Shown here: positions 7,137 through 13,900 of the stretch, in pieces
Numbering within the stretch: position 1 is the first letter of the stretch
Layout: each line of letters starts with the position of its first letter
Assembly (NCBI GenBank): GCA_002335845.1
Contig: DDCV01000049.1
Location: 2,793-19,555 of the forward strand
Length of the DNA stretch: 16,763 nt
Direction of reading: 5' to 3'
Source of the DNA: Rickettsiales bacterium UBA1997
GTDB taxonomy: Bacteria; Pseudomonadota; Alphaproteobacteria; Rickettsiales; UBA1997
Notes under the pieces: model-generated
The model's input: only the letters and a program-made list of their open reading frames with translations
Told to the model about the DNA's origin: nothing
Database searches by the model: none
Made by a program: the position numbers and the translations under genes

Positions 7137-8003
7137 TTATAATCTAATAGAAAATTTTTGACTAAGATATTCATCTATAGATTGCCTTTCATTATCTTTT
7201 AAAGCGCGATCAAAAATTATTATCTCAGCAATCTGTCCGTTCATGTTTTCATTAAGGTTATCTCCTTTTCTACCAATATAATTTGGGCTTTGCTCTGAGT
7301 TTCTAGAAATGCTTAATGGTCCCGCAATTAAATTGCTATTTACATACGCCGAAACCTGTGATCCGTTATAAATATGGGTTATAATATTATAACTATCTTC
7401 ATTATCAAAATTAACTCTTTTAATTGATATCCATGGCTCAGATGCATTATGGCCATAATTATAAAAACTATCATCATCTCCTGAAGTAGAAAATCTAAAA
7501 GTATTCTGGGAATTTGCAGACAAACCTGAAGCCAAGACAACACAAACGCATGGATTATTAACTTTTGCTACAATAAAAATTGAGTAAGAAGCATTACCAC
7601 TAGGAACCGTGCCATTAGGTAAAGTAAAATAACTTGATCCATTAAAATCAACAACTGGAAGCCCTAGATTTTCATCAATAACATATTGCGGAGTGCCAGT
7701 AGCTGAAATTGTGTGTTTTTTTGAGGTTGATTGCGGATTGATATCGCGCCAGGATGACAAGATGCTTCCATTTTGCGTCTCATCTTCTAGAAAGCTACTT
7801 CCTGAAGATGCTTCATACCAAGCAACTAAATCTTTTGTAGAGGAAACTATAGAATTGTTGGTAATATTTTTAGCAGAAACCAGCTTAATATTTGCGTATA
7901 AATCTCTTCCCTTTATTACAGCGCTAACTAAAATACCAATAATCAATATTACAATTGATAATTCAATCAAAGAGAAGGCTCTGTTAAATTTTATTTGTTT
8001 CAT
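7137..8003 (-). CDS. prepilin-like surface protein with LamG/concanavalin A-like domain
   Basis: The N-terminus is a class III (type IV pilin) signal: basic leader MKQIKFNRA, then FSLIELSIVILIIGILVSAVI, with Glu14 at +5 after the predicted Ala9|Phe10 cleavage. The -1 residue is Ala where Gly is usual. After the helix, residues of about 55-288 look like a LamG/ConA-type jelly roll: LVAWYEAS and SSWRDINP, GLPVVDFNGSSYFTLP, YSIFIVAKV, then GQIAEIIIFDRAL and IDEYLSQKFSI at the end. Such domains commonly bind glycans or proteins, so I infer an exported pseudopilin- or minor-pilin-like protein carrying an adhesive domain. It follows the glycine-rich prepilin gene by 21 bp. No prepilin peptidase, assembly ATPase or secretin is in the window, so the export machine must be elsewhere. 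The ligand is unknown. Confidence 0.8.
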   Translation of the reverse strand: MKQIKFNRAFSLIELSIVILIIGILVSAVIKGRDLYANIKLVSAKNITNNSIVSSTKDLVAWYEASSGSSFLEDETQNGSILSSWRDINPQSTSKKHTISATGTPQYVIDENLGLPVVDFNGSSYFTLPNGTVPSGNASYSIFIVAKVNNPCVCVVLASGLSANSQNTFRFSTSGDDDSFYNYGHNASEPWISIKRVNFDNEDSYNIITHIYNGSQVSAYVNSNLIAGPLSISRNSEQSPNYIGRKGDNLNENMNGQIAEIIIFDRALKDNERQSIDEYLSQKFSIRL

Positions 8004-8024
8004 AAATTAAAAATTGATTAATAA

Positions 8025-8966
8025 CTAATCTATATTCACAAGCTCTTTTTCTTTATTGTAGCGAATAACTACAATGCCTGAGCCTCCAGGTCTACCTTTA
8101 CTAGAATTGCCTTTAACGCCACCGCCATTTCCAGTATTTGGTGCCCCATCCTCATTACAAGCTGACCCACCAGCTGCTTTTCCCCCGCATACTCCGCCGT
8201 AATAAGTATACATACCCGGTGCACCAGCGGCATACCAAACATTTGTACCAGTTATATCAGACTGTTTGCCATTGCCACCTCTGCCACCGCTTGATGAGCC
8301 ACCTTTGCCACCAGATCCCCCGGCGCCACCACCGCCACCAGATGACCATCCATTATTTTGACCGGCACCACCTGTATAGCCTTGTCCAGTCGTACCATTG
8401 TTAGGAGTGGACTTGGAACCTGCGCGCCCATTACCACCCCCTGAGCCTCCTGTTCCACCATTAAGCCCTCCTCCCGAAGTTGCACCACTTCCACCTCGTC
8501 CGCCACCAATCGCTACTAATGAGTTAAAAGAGGAATCTTGACCTTTAGAATAAGGTGAGCCACCTCTACCAACAATAATAGGATAACTTCCTGGAATTAT
8601 TAAATCTATACCACTTAAAAAACCACCCCCACCACCACCGCCAGTAGTTTTGTTGCCACCACCACCACCACCACCTGCAACAATCAAATACTCAACCTCA
8701 ATATCCCTGCTACACGCTAAAGTATCATCTGTAGTAAAAATATGGATAATTTTTCCTTCTACGGAAGAGCCATCAATAGCTCCACCTTCACAGGCCGGTG
8801 TCATATCCGCCATATATTTTCCTCCAGCTTGCCAAACACTACCCACTACTCTTTCAAACATAGAATTGGCTTTAACTAAGGCTGCAATCACAACTGCACC
8901 AACTACAATTGTGATTGCTAACTCTATAATGGAGAAGGCTGCGATTGGTTTATTTCGATTTTGCAT
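8025..8966 (-). CDS. prepilin-like protein with glycine-rich repetitive domain
   Basis: The leader MQNRNKPIAA is followed by FSIIELAITIVVGAVVIAALV, with Glu15 at +5. This is a type IV pilin-type signal, again with Ala rather than Gly before the cleavage site. Residues of about 45-90 hold two cysteines (TPACEGG, TLACSRD) and lead to EYLIVAGGGGGGG. From there to near the end the protein is dominated by Gly, Ser and Asn with scattered aromatics, and it closes with GRPGGSGIVVIRY. The pairing of a LIVAGGGGGG entry with a GGSGIVVIRY exit marks a recurrent glycine-rich module of surface and tail proteins. The chain is 313 residues. It lies between bioB (13-bp gap) and the LamG prepilin (21-bp gap), so the two surface proteins are probably co-expressed and may form one structure. 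Function is inferred only. Confidence 0.78.
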   Translation of the reverse strand: MQNRNKPIAAFSIIELAITIVVGAVVIAALVKANSMFERVVGSVWQAGGKYMADMTPACEGGAIDGSSVEGKIIHIFTTDDTLACSRDIEVEYLIVAGGGGGGGNKTTGGGGGGGFLSGIDLIIPGSYPIIVGRGGSPYSKGQDSSFNSLVAIGGGRGGSGATSGGGLNGGTGGSGGGNGRAGSKSTPNNGTTGQGYTGGAGQNNGWSSGGGGGAGGSGGKGGSSSGGRGGNGKQSDITGTNVWYAAGAPGMYTYYGGVCGGKAAGGSACNEDGAPNTGNGGGVKGNSSKGRPGGSGIVVIRYNKEKELVNID

Positions 8967-8979
8967 AGCTTAAATTTTA

Positions 8980-9972
8980 TCAATTTTTATTAATTCCTAA
9001 TTTATTAAATAATTCTTGATCCTTAATGGCTTCGGGATTTTTTGTAGTTAGTAATTTTTCGCCATAAAAAATTGAATTAGCGCCAGCTAAAAAACATAAA
9101 GCTTGAGTTTGTTCATTCATTTCTTCTCTTCCAGCTGAAAGTCGCACTGCAGAGCTTGGCATCATAATGCGAGCTACGGCGATTGTGCGTACAAAATCGA
9201 ATTGATCAAGATCTTCAACATTTTCTAGTGGAGTTCCTTTAACTTTAATTAACATATTTATTGGCACTGATTCTGGATGTTTAGGTAAATTGGCTAATAT
9301 AATCAACATTTTAGCACGATCTTGCATAGATTCGCCCATACCAACAATGCCACCAGAACAAACATTTAAGCCGGAATCACGAACATTTTTTAAAGTTTCT
9401 AATCGATCTTGAAAATTGCGAGTCGAGATAATTTCTGAGTAAAATTCTTCTGAAGAATCGATATTATGATTATAATAATCTAGCCCAGCTTCTTTTAATT
9501 TTTCACTTTGCGCTTTAGTCAACATCCCCAAAGTCATGCAAGTTTCAAGGCCAGTTTTTTGAACTTCTTTAACGATTTCGCAGATATTGTCAACGTCGCG
9601 ATCATGCAAATTGCGCCACGCCGCACCCATGCAAAATCTTGAGGCGCCACTTTTTTTAGCATTTTTTGCAGCTTCAAGAATTTTATTCATCTCGAGCAGG
9701 GATTCTTTCTCAAGACCAGTATTATAGTGCGCCGATTGTGGGCAATATTTACAATTTTCTGGACAAGATCCGGTTTTGATGCTTAAGAGCGTGCTGATTT
9801 GAACCTTGTTTGGATCGTGAAAGGTGCGATGAATTTCAGCCGCCTTAAAAACCAGATCATTAAAGGGTAGGGTAAAAAGCTGCTCTATTTCTGATAATTG
9901 CCAGTCGTGACGCTGATCTAGATCTTGAGCAATATTTTGCAATTTTTCACCTGAATTTTTGACTTGTTTCAT
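8980..9972 (-). CDS. bioB: biotin synthase
   Basis: BioB is a radical-SAM enzyme that inserts sulfur into dethiobiotin, the last step of biotin synthesis. The CxxxCxxC cluster-binding motif is Cys70, Cys74 and Cys77 in [18 protein letters not shown], a context specific to BioB. Other family segments follow: [54 protein letters not shown], and RLSAGREEM containing the conserved Arg near the auxiliary cluster. The length of 330 is typical. No other bio genes are adjacent. A lone bioB could mean that dethiobiotin is imported or made by distant genes. It lies 10 bp after midA in the minus-strand cluster. Confidence 0.97.
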   Translation of the reverse strand: MKQVKNSGEKLQNIAQDLDQRHDWQLSEIEQLFTLPFNDLVFKAAEIHRTFHDPNKVQISTLLSIKTGSCPENCKYCPQSAHYNTGLEKESLLEMNKILEAAKNAKKSGASRFCMGAAWRNLHDRDVDNICEIVKEVQKTGLETCMTLGMLTKAQSEKLKEAGLDYYNHNIDSSEEFYSEIISTRNFQDRLETLKNVRDSGLNVCSGGIVGMGESMQDRAKMLIILANLPKHPESVPINMLIKVKGTPLENVEDLDQFDFVRTIAVARIMMPSSAVRLSAGREEMNEQTQALCFLAGANSIFYGEKLLTTKNPEAIKDQELFNKLGINKN

Positions 9973-9982
9973 TTTTGATTAA

Positions 9983-11032
9983 TTATTCTTTCCAAGCTAT
10001 ATGAACCTTAAATAACTCTCCCATTTCTTCCGCATTAATCAAGCGATTAATTGCTCTTTTTACGTCAAGTGCATTTGAATCATTTTGTTTTAATATCTGT
10101 TTTTCTCTTGTCACTATTCCCAAGCTTAACAAAAACTCTTTTTGAGTTACCAGCGAGCTATTAAGCTGGTTGTTATTTGCAATATTATCTAGCATAGAAA
10201 AATTAACATGAGCCGTTATATCGCATCCATCTTTTTCTTGTAAAATATCTTTAAATTTTACCTTTTTATGATTATTTATAGATTGTAAGCTGTTAGCAAA
10301 TTCATTGATAATATATCCATAATCGATATTGATAGCTATTCCACCAAACTTATTAATTGCCAAAAAAAGCTCATGGGCAAATTTATCAGCATCTTTACTA
10401 AATTCAAAAATAGCTGAAATCGGCGCTTTTTTAGATTCAATAAAACCTATTTTGTCAATAATAAATTGATTAATATCGGGGTTAAAATTAGCTAGCTTAA
10501 AATTGATTTGTTGCTGCTCAATTGCAATCAATCTTTGGCACCAACCAATATCAGTTTTAACATATTGATCAATGGCAAAGCAGTCAAAAAGCTCGTTTGA
10601 GATAAATAATATTTCAGAGTCTTGAGATCTACTTTGTATAAAATCTTGAAAATATTTGTGCCAAGTGATATTAAAATATTTTAATTTATCTTTTTGTAAC
10701 TCCTCTAGAGCGGGGCTAGTTTCAATAATATTAAAATCTGTTTTTTTTATAAAATCTTGAGCCAATCCAACTTTTTTCTCTGCTAATTTATAAATGGTTG
10801 CTAAAATATCAAAAAACAAGCTGCCAGTTCCTGCGCCCATTTCGACAAATGAAATTTTGCTTTTATCAGAAGTAATTTGCACCAAATAAAGAGCTATTAA
10901 CTCACCAAAAATGGAGCTAATTTCTGGAGAAGTTATAAAATCTTTATCTTTGCCAATTGGGTTTTTATTGCTATAATAGCCGCAATCAGGGTCAAAAAGA
11001 TACTTTTTAATGAATTTAGAAAGCTCTATCAT
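9983..11032 (-). CDS. MidA/NDUFAF7-family class I SAM-dependent methyltransferase
   Basis: The family (formerly DUF185) includes mitochondrial NDUFAF7/MidA, which methylates an arginine in the NDUFS2 subunit of complex I; alphaproteobacterial members are thought to act similarly on NuoD. Markers are DCGYYSNKNPIGKDKDFITS with PEISSIFGELIALYL near the N-terminus, the SAM-binding loop VEMGAGTGSLFFDIL, LFISNELFDCFA and INIDYGY. Length (349 residues from ATG 11032) fits. The frame also allows TTG at 11038, but the ATG two codons later is the better start. The start overlaps the end of hisH by 17 bp, so translation is probably coupled. No nuo genes are in the window. Family membership is firm, and the target in this organism is inferred. 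Confidence 0.88.
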   Translation of the reverse strand: MIELSKFIKKYLFDPDCGYYSNKNPIGKDKDFITSPEISSIFGELIALYLVQITSDKSKISFVEMGAGTGSLFFDILATIYKLAEKKVGLAQDFIKKTDFNIIETSPALEELQKDKLKYFNITWHKYFQDFIQSRSQDSEILFISNELFDCFAIDQYVKTDIGWCQRLIAIEQQQINFKLANFNPDINQFIIDKIGFIESKKAPISAIFEFSKDADKFAHELFLAINKFGGIAINIDYGYIINEFANSLQSINNHKKVKFKDILQEKDGCDITAHVNFSMLDNIANNNQLNSSLVTQKEFLLSLGIVTREKQILKQNDSNALDVKRAINRLINAEEMGELFKVHIAWKE

Positions 11033-11666
11033 CAACAATTTCTAGAAAGTTTTTTAGCAGCTGCAAGCCGTGTAAGCCACTTTTTTCAGGATGAAATTGA
11101 ACGCCAAAAACATTATCTTTGGCAATAATTGCTGGTATTTTTATATCATAATCTACTTCAGCAATTACATTTGCAGTATATTTTGCTGCAAAAAAATAGG
11201 AATTGGCAAAGTAAAAATGTGTTTTGTCTTTGATGCTCTTAATCAAGACTGAGTCAGAGTTGATACTGATATCATTCCAGCCCATATGCGGAACTTTTAA
11301 ATTTTTATTGCAAGTAATTTTTTTAATTTCGCCCTCAATAAAATTAAGACCTTCATGTTTCCCATTTTCAAAGCCAAAACTAGCTAAAACCTGCATGCCC
11401 ACACAAACTCCTAAAAGTGGCTTTTTATTAACCAAAACCTGTTCTTTGAGTTCATAAATTAAGCCGTCAACTTTTTTTAAACCATGCATGCAATCGGCAA
11501 AAGATCCAACTCCAGGCAGAATTAGTAAATCAGCAGCTTTAATTTCAGAAATTTTATGAGAAATTGATATTTTGTGTGCTTTTTTTATCTGTTGAAAAGC
11601 ATTAAAAACAGAAGCAACATTTCCAGATTCATAGTCGATTATAACTATTTTCAAAGAATTTTGCAT
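11016..11666 (-). CDS. hisH: imidazole glycerol phosphate synthase, glutamine amidotransferase subunit
   Basis: HisH hydrolyses glutamine and channels ammonia to HisF for histidine and purine-by-product synthesis. The glutaminase triad is visible: Cys88 in LLGVCVGMQVLA, and His192 and Glu194 in VQFHPEKSGLHG. LPGVGSFADCMHGL near residue 50 and PHMGWNDI at about 126 are HisH-specific. The length of 216 is normal. No hisF, hisA or other his gene is adjacent. Neighbours are a DUF2628 gene upstream and midA downstream, so the gene is displaced from any his operon. The alternative is a HisH paralogue of the WbuY type that serves surface-sugar amidation with a HisF-like partner. The sequence alone does not separate the two. 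Confidence 0.88.
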   Translation of the reverse strand: MQNSLKIVIIDYESGNVASVFNAFQQIKKAHKISISHKISEIKAADLLILPGVGSFADCMHGLKKVDGLIYELKEQVLVNKKPLLGVCVGMQVLASFGFENGKHEGLNFIEGEIKKITCNKNLKVPHMGWNDISINSDSVLIKSIKDKTHFYFANSYFFAAKYTANVIAEVDYDIKIPAIIAKDNVFGVQFHPEKSGLHGLQLLKNFLEIVDDRAF

Positions 11667-11683
11667 GAATTATTTGGGTTTAA

Positions 11684-12151
11684 TTAGGCTAGTTTTTTCT
11701 TGAAAATCTTTATCAATTTATGAATTGATTTATCGGAGTGCTTTGGGTCGAGAAAATCATCGTCAAAATTTTTGTTATTTTTGAAATGGCTTTCCTTATA
11801 TTGTTCTTTGGTGGTAAAAATAGCTTCATCTCTATTTTTAGATATTACTAGGTTAAGAAATTCATAACCTTTGTTCTGCAAATGCTGTTCATACCAATAG
11901 TTGGCGTTTAGGGCGATAATAAAGGCAAAAAATATTTCGAACAATATTTTATCGCTTGCCGAAAGAAGAGGAATAAAGCCTAAGATAGCTATTGCTACAA
12001 CAAGAGCAACAAGCTCTCGCCACATTTTTTGGTATAAAAACCACAATGGCCAAAAAATAAAAGCTGCAAAAGAAAATCCCTCCTTCACGATAATCAAATC
12101 ATCTATTTTGCCTTTGCTGTTTTTCTTTATATAAGCATTATAAAGCTTCAT
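11684..12151 (-). CDS. DUF2628-family small membrane protein
   Basis: This is a 155-residue protein of unknown function. The segment IIVKEGFSFAAFIFWPLWFLYQKMW, in which a GFSxxAFxFxPLWxLYxxMW pattern is visible, characterises DUF2628, a family common in alphaproteobacteria. Two or three hydrophobic segments are seen (about 27-40, 45-65 and 70-83). A polar, Lys/Asp-rich cytoplasmic-looking tail follows from about residue 100 to the end (NKNFDDDFLDPKHSD and IKIFKKKLA). It sits between rplT (30-bp gap) and hisH (17-bp gap). Nothing in the sequence indicates its role. Confidence 0.72.
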   Translation of the reverse strand: MKLYNAYIKKNSKGKIDDLIIVKEGFSFAAFIFWPLWFLYQKMWRELVALVVAIAILGFIPLLSASDKILFEIFFAFIIALNANYWYEQHLQNKGYEFLNLVISKNRDEAIFTTKEQYKESHFKNNKNFDDDFLDPKHSDKSIHKLIKIFKKKLA

Positions 12152-12181
12152 AGATGATTGATTAATTATAAATGCTAATAC

Positions 12182-12568
12182 TTATTTAGTTTCGGACTTT
12201 ATTTTGGATTGATCTTCAAGAGATTTTTTAACTTTATCAACAATTTGCTTAAAGGAATCTGGCTCTCTTACGGCCAAATCTGACAAGACCTTGCGATCAA
12301 TATCGATGTGAGCTATTTTTAATCCAAAAATAAATCTTGAATAAATTAAACCCTGCTCCCTTACAGCGGCGTTAATTCTTTGCACCCAAAGTTTTCGGAA
12401 GTCTCTTTTTCTATTTTTGCGATCACGATAGGCATATTGTAAAGCCTTTTCAACTCTTTGAATGGCAATACGGAAACAATTTTTAGAACGACCTCTATAG
12501 CCTTTGGCCATCTTGAGGATCTTCTTGTGACGCGCTTTTTTTGTTACAGCTTTTTTAACTCTACTCAT
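12182..12568 (-). CDS. rplT: 50S ribosomal protein L20
   Basis: L20 is an early assembly protein of the large subunit and binds 23S rRNA. The basic N-terminus [19 protein letters not shown] followed by [13 protein letters not shown], then the [18 protein letters not shown] segment, is diagnostic. The length of 128 is slightly above the usual 117-120 because of a Lys/Ser-rich C-terminal tail ([17 protein letters not shown]). It follows rpmI by 60 bp, as in most bacteria. Confidence 0.98.
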   Translation of the reverse strand: MSRVKKAVTKKARHKKILKMAKGYRGRSKNCFRIAIQRVEKALQYAYRDRKNRKRDFRKLWVQRINAAVREQGLIYSRFIFGLKIAHIDIDRKVLSDLAVREPDSFKQIVDKVKKSLEDQSKIKSETK

Positions 12569-12628
12569 TTTTAAAAATCAAAATTAGGATTAATCTTATC
12601 TAGTTTACTATGCGACTAGCTATTTTAG

Positions 12629-12832
12629 TTAGTTGCTATAAGGCATTTGGAATTTTAATACATTAGCTGCAAAGCTATCTTCCATAATTGCTCCTTTACG
12701 TAGATTTCTGATTCTTTTTTGACTTTTGCGACCAAGATTATGTCTTTTTCCAGCCTGCTTGAACTTGACTTTGCCTGAGGCAGTAACTTTGAACCTCTTT
12801 TTGGCACTACTATTTGTTTTAATCTTTGGCAT
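12629..12832 (-). CDS. rpmI: 50S ribosomal protein L35
   Basis: L35 is a small basic large-subunit protein. [20 protein letters not shown], then [23 protein letters not shown] sequence (here [19 protein letters not shown]), identify it, and 67 residues is the normal size. It is the first gene of the minus-strand cluster. Unlike the common infC-rpmI-rplT order, no infC lies upstream: the next feature is a tRNA gene 185 bp away. The promoter must therefore lie in 12833-13017. Confidence 0.97.
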   Translation of the reverse strand: MPKIKTNSSAKKRFKVTASGKVKFKQAGKRHNLGRKSQKRIRNLRKGAIMEDSFAANVLKFQMPYSN

Positions 12833-13017
12833 AATAAATAACTTCCAAAATATAGGTAGCTAGCGGACGCTTGCTTTTAAAAAACCCATAAATTTACATT
12901 TCACTAATCAATTATTTAGAGCCAGAACTTACTTTGTGAGTTACAAAGCTAAGGACGAATTCATCATAAAGCTATTGGAATAAATCTTAAAAAATCTAAA
13001 AATAACTCAATAATGAA
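12833..13017 (-). other. leader region upstream of rpmI with a small hairpin
   Basis: No gene is seen in these 185 bp. CTTTGT (12932-12937) and ACAAAG (12943-12948) form a 6-bp stem with a 5-nt loop about 100 bp before rpmI. L20 represses its own operon through leader RNA in several bacteria, so a regulatory role is conceivable. The hairpin alone is weak evidence. Confidence 0.25.
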
Positions 13018-13093
13018 TGGTGGGATTGGTAGGAATCGAACCTACGACCAAGACGTTATGAGCATCCTGCTCTAACCGCTGAGCTACAATCCC
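13018..13093 (-). tRNA. tRNA with CAU anticodon, probably tRNA-Ile2 (lysidine-modified), possibly elongator tRNA-Met
   Basis: On the minus strand the acceptor stem GGGATTG/CAATCCC is perfect, the D-arm is GCTC-AGCGGTTA-GAGC, and the anticodon loop CTCATAA closes on a GGATG/CGTCT stem. The T-arm is GTAGG-TTCGAAT-CCTAC, the discriminator is A, and CCA is encoded (13020-13018). The anticodon is CAT. The GAGCAGG and CTTGGTCG segments around the anticodon arm resemble bacterial tRNA-Ile2, whose wobble C is converted to lysidine by TilS, more than elongator Met. It is not an initiator, because the first acceptor pair is a standard G-C. Identity between Ile2 and Met is not proven. Confidence 0.9.
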
Positions 13094-13120
13094 AACTAAA
13101 TAATTAAAAAAGATGACAAA

Positions 13121-13148
13121 ATAGTAAAAATATTTTAGTTTTTTGCAA
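13121..13148 (-). promoter_or_regulatory. candidate sigma-70 promoter of the CAU tRNA
   Basis: On the minus strand TTGCAA (13148-13143), a 16-bp spacer and TACTAT (13126-13121) resemble -35 and -10 boxes. The expected start is about 20 bp before the tRNA 5' end at 13093. Agreement with consensus is moderate. Confidence 0.3.
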
Positions 13149-13172
13149 GTATAATTTTATCGAATTATGCCA

Positions 13173-13335
13173 TTATTAACACGTTCACAAACTATGTTAA
13201 TTTTGACAAAGAGAATTTTCTTTTATTTTTTGCTTTTCAAAGCCAAAGTAGCTAGCAGTGCTATGACTTTTCAAAACAAATCTAAAAGTAAATTCTCTTT
13301 GTCAAAATTAACATAGTTTGTGAACGTGTTAATAA
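13173..13335. repeat. 163-bp palindromic element with perfect 46-bp arms
   Basis: Bases 13173-13218 are the exact reverse complement of 13290-13335 (46/46). The 71-bp centre contains further partial symmetry: AAAG-TAGC against GCTA-TGA-CTTT near 13246-13270, and GCTTT-TC-AAAGC near 13232-13243. A transcript or single strand would fold into one long hairpin. It lies between divergent tRNA genes, a frequent landing site for mobile elements. The outer bases allow TA on both sides (13174-13175 and 13333-13334), compatible with TA-targeting transposition, although the symmetry makes that uninformative. No protein is encoded. The perfect arms imply recent formation or active maintenance. Confidence 0.85.
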
Positions 13336-13424
13336 CCAACTCATAAGTTAATATATCTAAATCAGATACAAATATTGCATTATAAAAACTTAGAAATATT
13401 GTCTTGAAGCTCTTTTGTTATTAT

Positions 13425-13514
13425 GGATGGGTGGCCGAGTGGTTTAAGGCAGCAGTCTTGAAAACTGCCGTGCGTTCACGCGTACCGTGAGTTCGAATCT
13501 CACCCCATCCGCCA
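13425..13514 (+). tRNA. tRNA-Ser (anticodon UGA)
   Basis: Acceptor GGATGGG/CCCATCC is perfect. The anticodon arm GCAGT-CTTGAAA-ACTGC gives anticodon TGA. A long variable arm (about 13469-13488, containing GTGCG and CGCGTAC) marks a class II tRNA. The T-arm GTGAG-TTCGAAT-CTCAC, discriminator G and encoded CCA (13512-13514) complete a 90-nt gene. Everything immediately downstream looks like accessory DNA, so this tRNA may be an integration site. Confidence 0.97.
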
Positions 13515-13623
13515 TGCCATCTAGAGCCTAGAGCCATAAGGCTTGAATCCACTTTCAAAAAATCTGACCGCTTTTCAACAAACTATCTCCAAATCCTCTC
13601 TACACGCTCCAGCACTAGCTCAA

Positions 13624-13646
13624 TCACGCGTACCGAAAAGTTCGAA
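13624..13646 (+). repeat. partial copy of the tRNA-Ser variable/T-arm region (possible att scar)
   Basis: TCACGCGTACCG (13624-13635) is identical to tRNA-Ser 13476-13487. GTTCGAA (13640-13646) matches 13491-13497, with a 4-nt instead of 3-nt gap between the blocks. The flanking sequence does not complete a tRNA. A 3'-end fragment downstream of an intact tRNA is what integrase-mediated insertion leaves behind, but no integrase is visible here and the copy is short. Confidence 0.45.
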
Positions 13647-13708
13647 AAAAAGCGCTAGGCAAGTGATACCCTTTGCAAACTTTTTTACCAATTAGAGACT
13701 AAAAAAAT

Positions 13709-13765
13709 TCGGCTAATTCAGAGCATCTTCTGTCTCCGCTTCTCCATTTCACGTTCACCTTTTTA
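13709..13765 (+). repeat. direct repeat block, left copy
   Basis: A TCsGCTAATT block, a diverged 21-bp stretch and a 26-bp block (TTCTCC, then TTTCACGTT and ACCTTTTTA) occur here and at 16540-16596 with the same 31-bp offset between blocks. The 26-bp block differs at only two positions. The two copies bracket the three island genes. Confidence 0.55.
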
Positions 13766-13845
13766 TTCATAATATGCTTGCCCTAAAAGAATTGGACATA
13801 ATTGGACATCTTCTTGTTTGATCTGATTAGAAAATAATATATTGC

Positions 13846-13895
13846 AAACTATAAGGTTATACTTTATGGTTTAGCAGTTATTAAAACTATAAGGT
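13846..13895 (+). promoter_or_regulatory. candidate autoregulatory operator of the Fic-MerR gene
   Basis: AAACTATAAGGT (13846-13857) and ACTTTATGGTTT (13861-13872) form an inverted repeat (10 of 12 positions symmetric) around a TAT spacer. The half-site AAACTATAAGGT recurs exactly at 13884-13895, where its AAGG is also the best ribosome binding site, 5 bp before the ATG. MerR-type dimers bind such palindromes. The gene's own MerR domain is the obvious candidate ligand, giving repression of both transcription and translation initiation. Binding is inferred. Confidence 0.5.
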
Positions 13896-13900
13896 AAAAA

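Larger units (their letters stand above)
13515..13845. other. non-coding island edge downstream of tRNA-Ser
   Basis: No plausible gene is seen. The stretch begins with a tandem TAGAGCC pair (13522-13535), contains a partial tRNA-Ser copy (13624-13646) and a repeat block shared with the far side of the cargo genes (13709-13765), and has a tandem AATTGGACAT pair (13790-13809). The patchwork of short repeats is typical of a recombined boundary. The end at 13845 is where the Fic gene's operator begins. Confidence 0.5.

Noticed and set aside
8138..8973. Proline- and histidine-rich open frames antisense to the glycine-rich gene
   Set aside because: They are the mirror of GGN glycine codons (CCN on the other strand). 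The minus-strand protein has a proper prepilin signal and a known C-terminal module.
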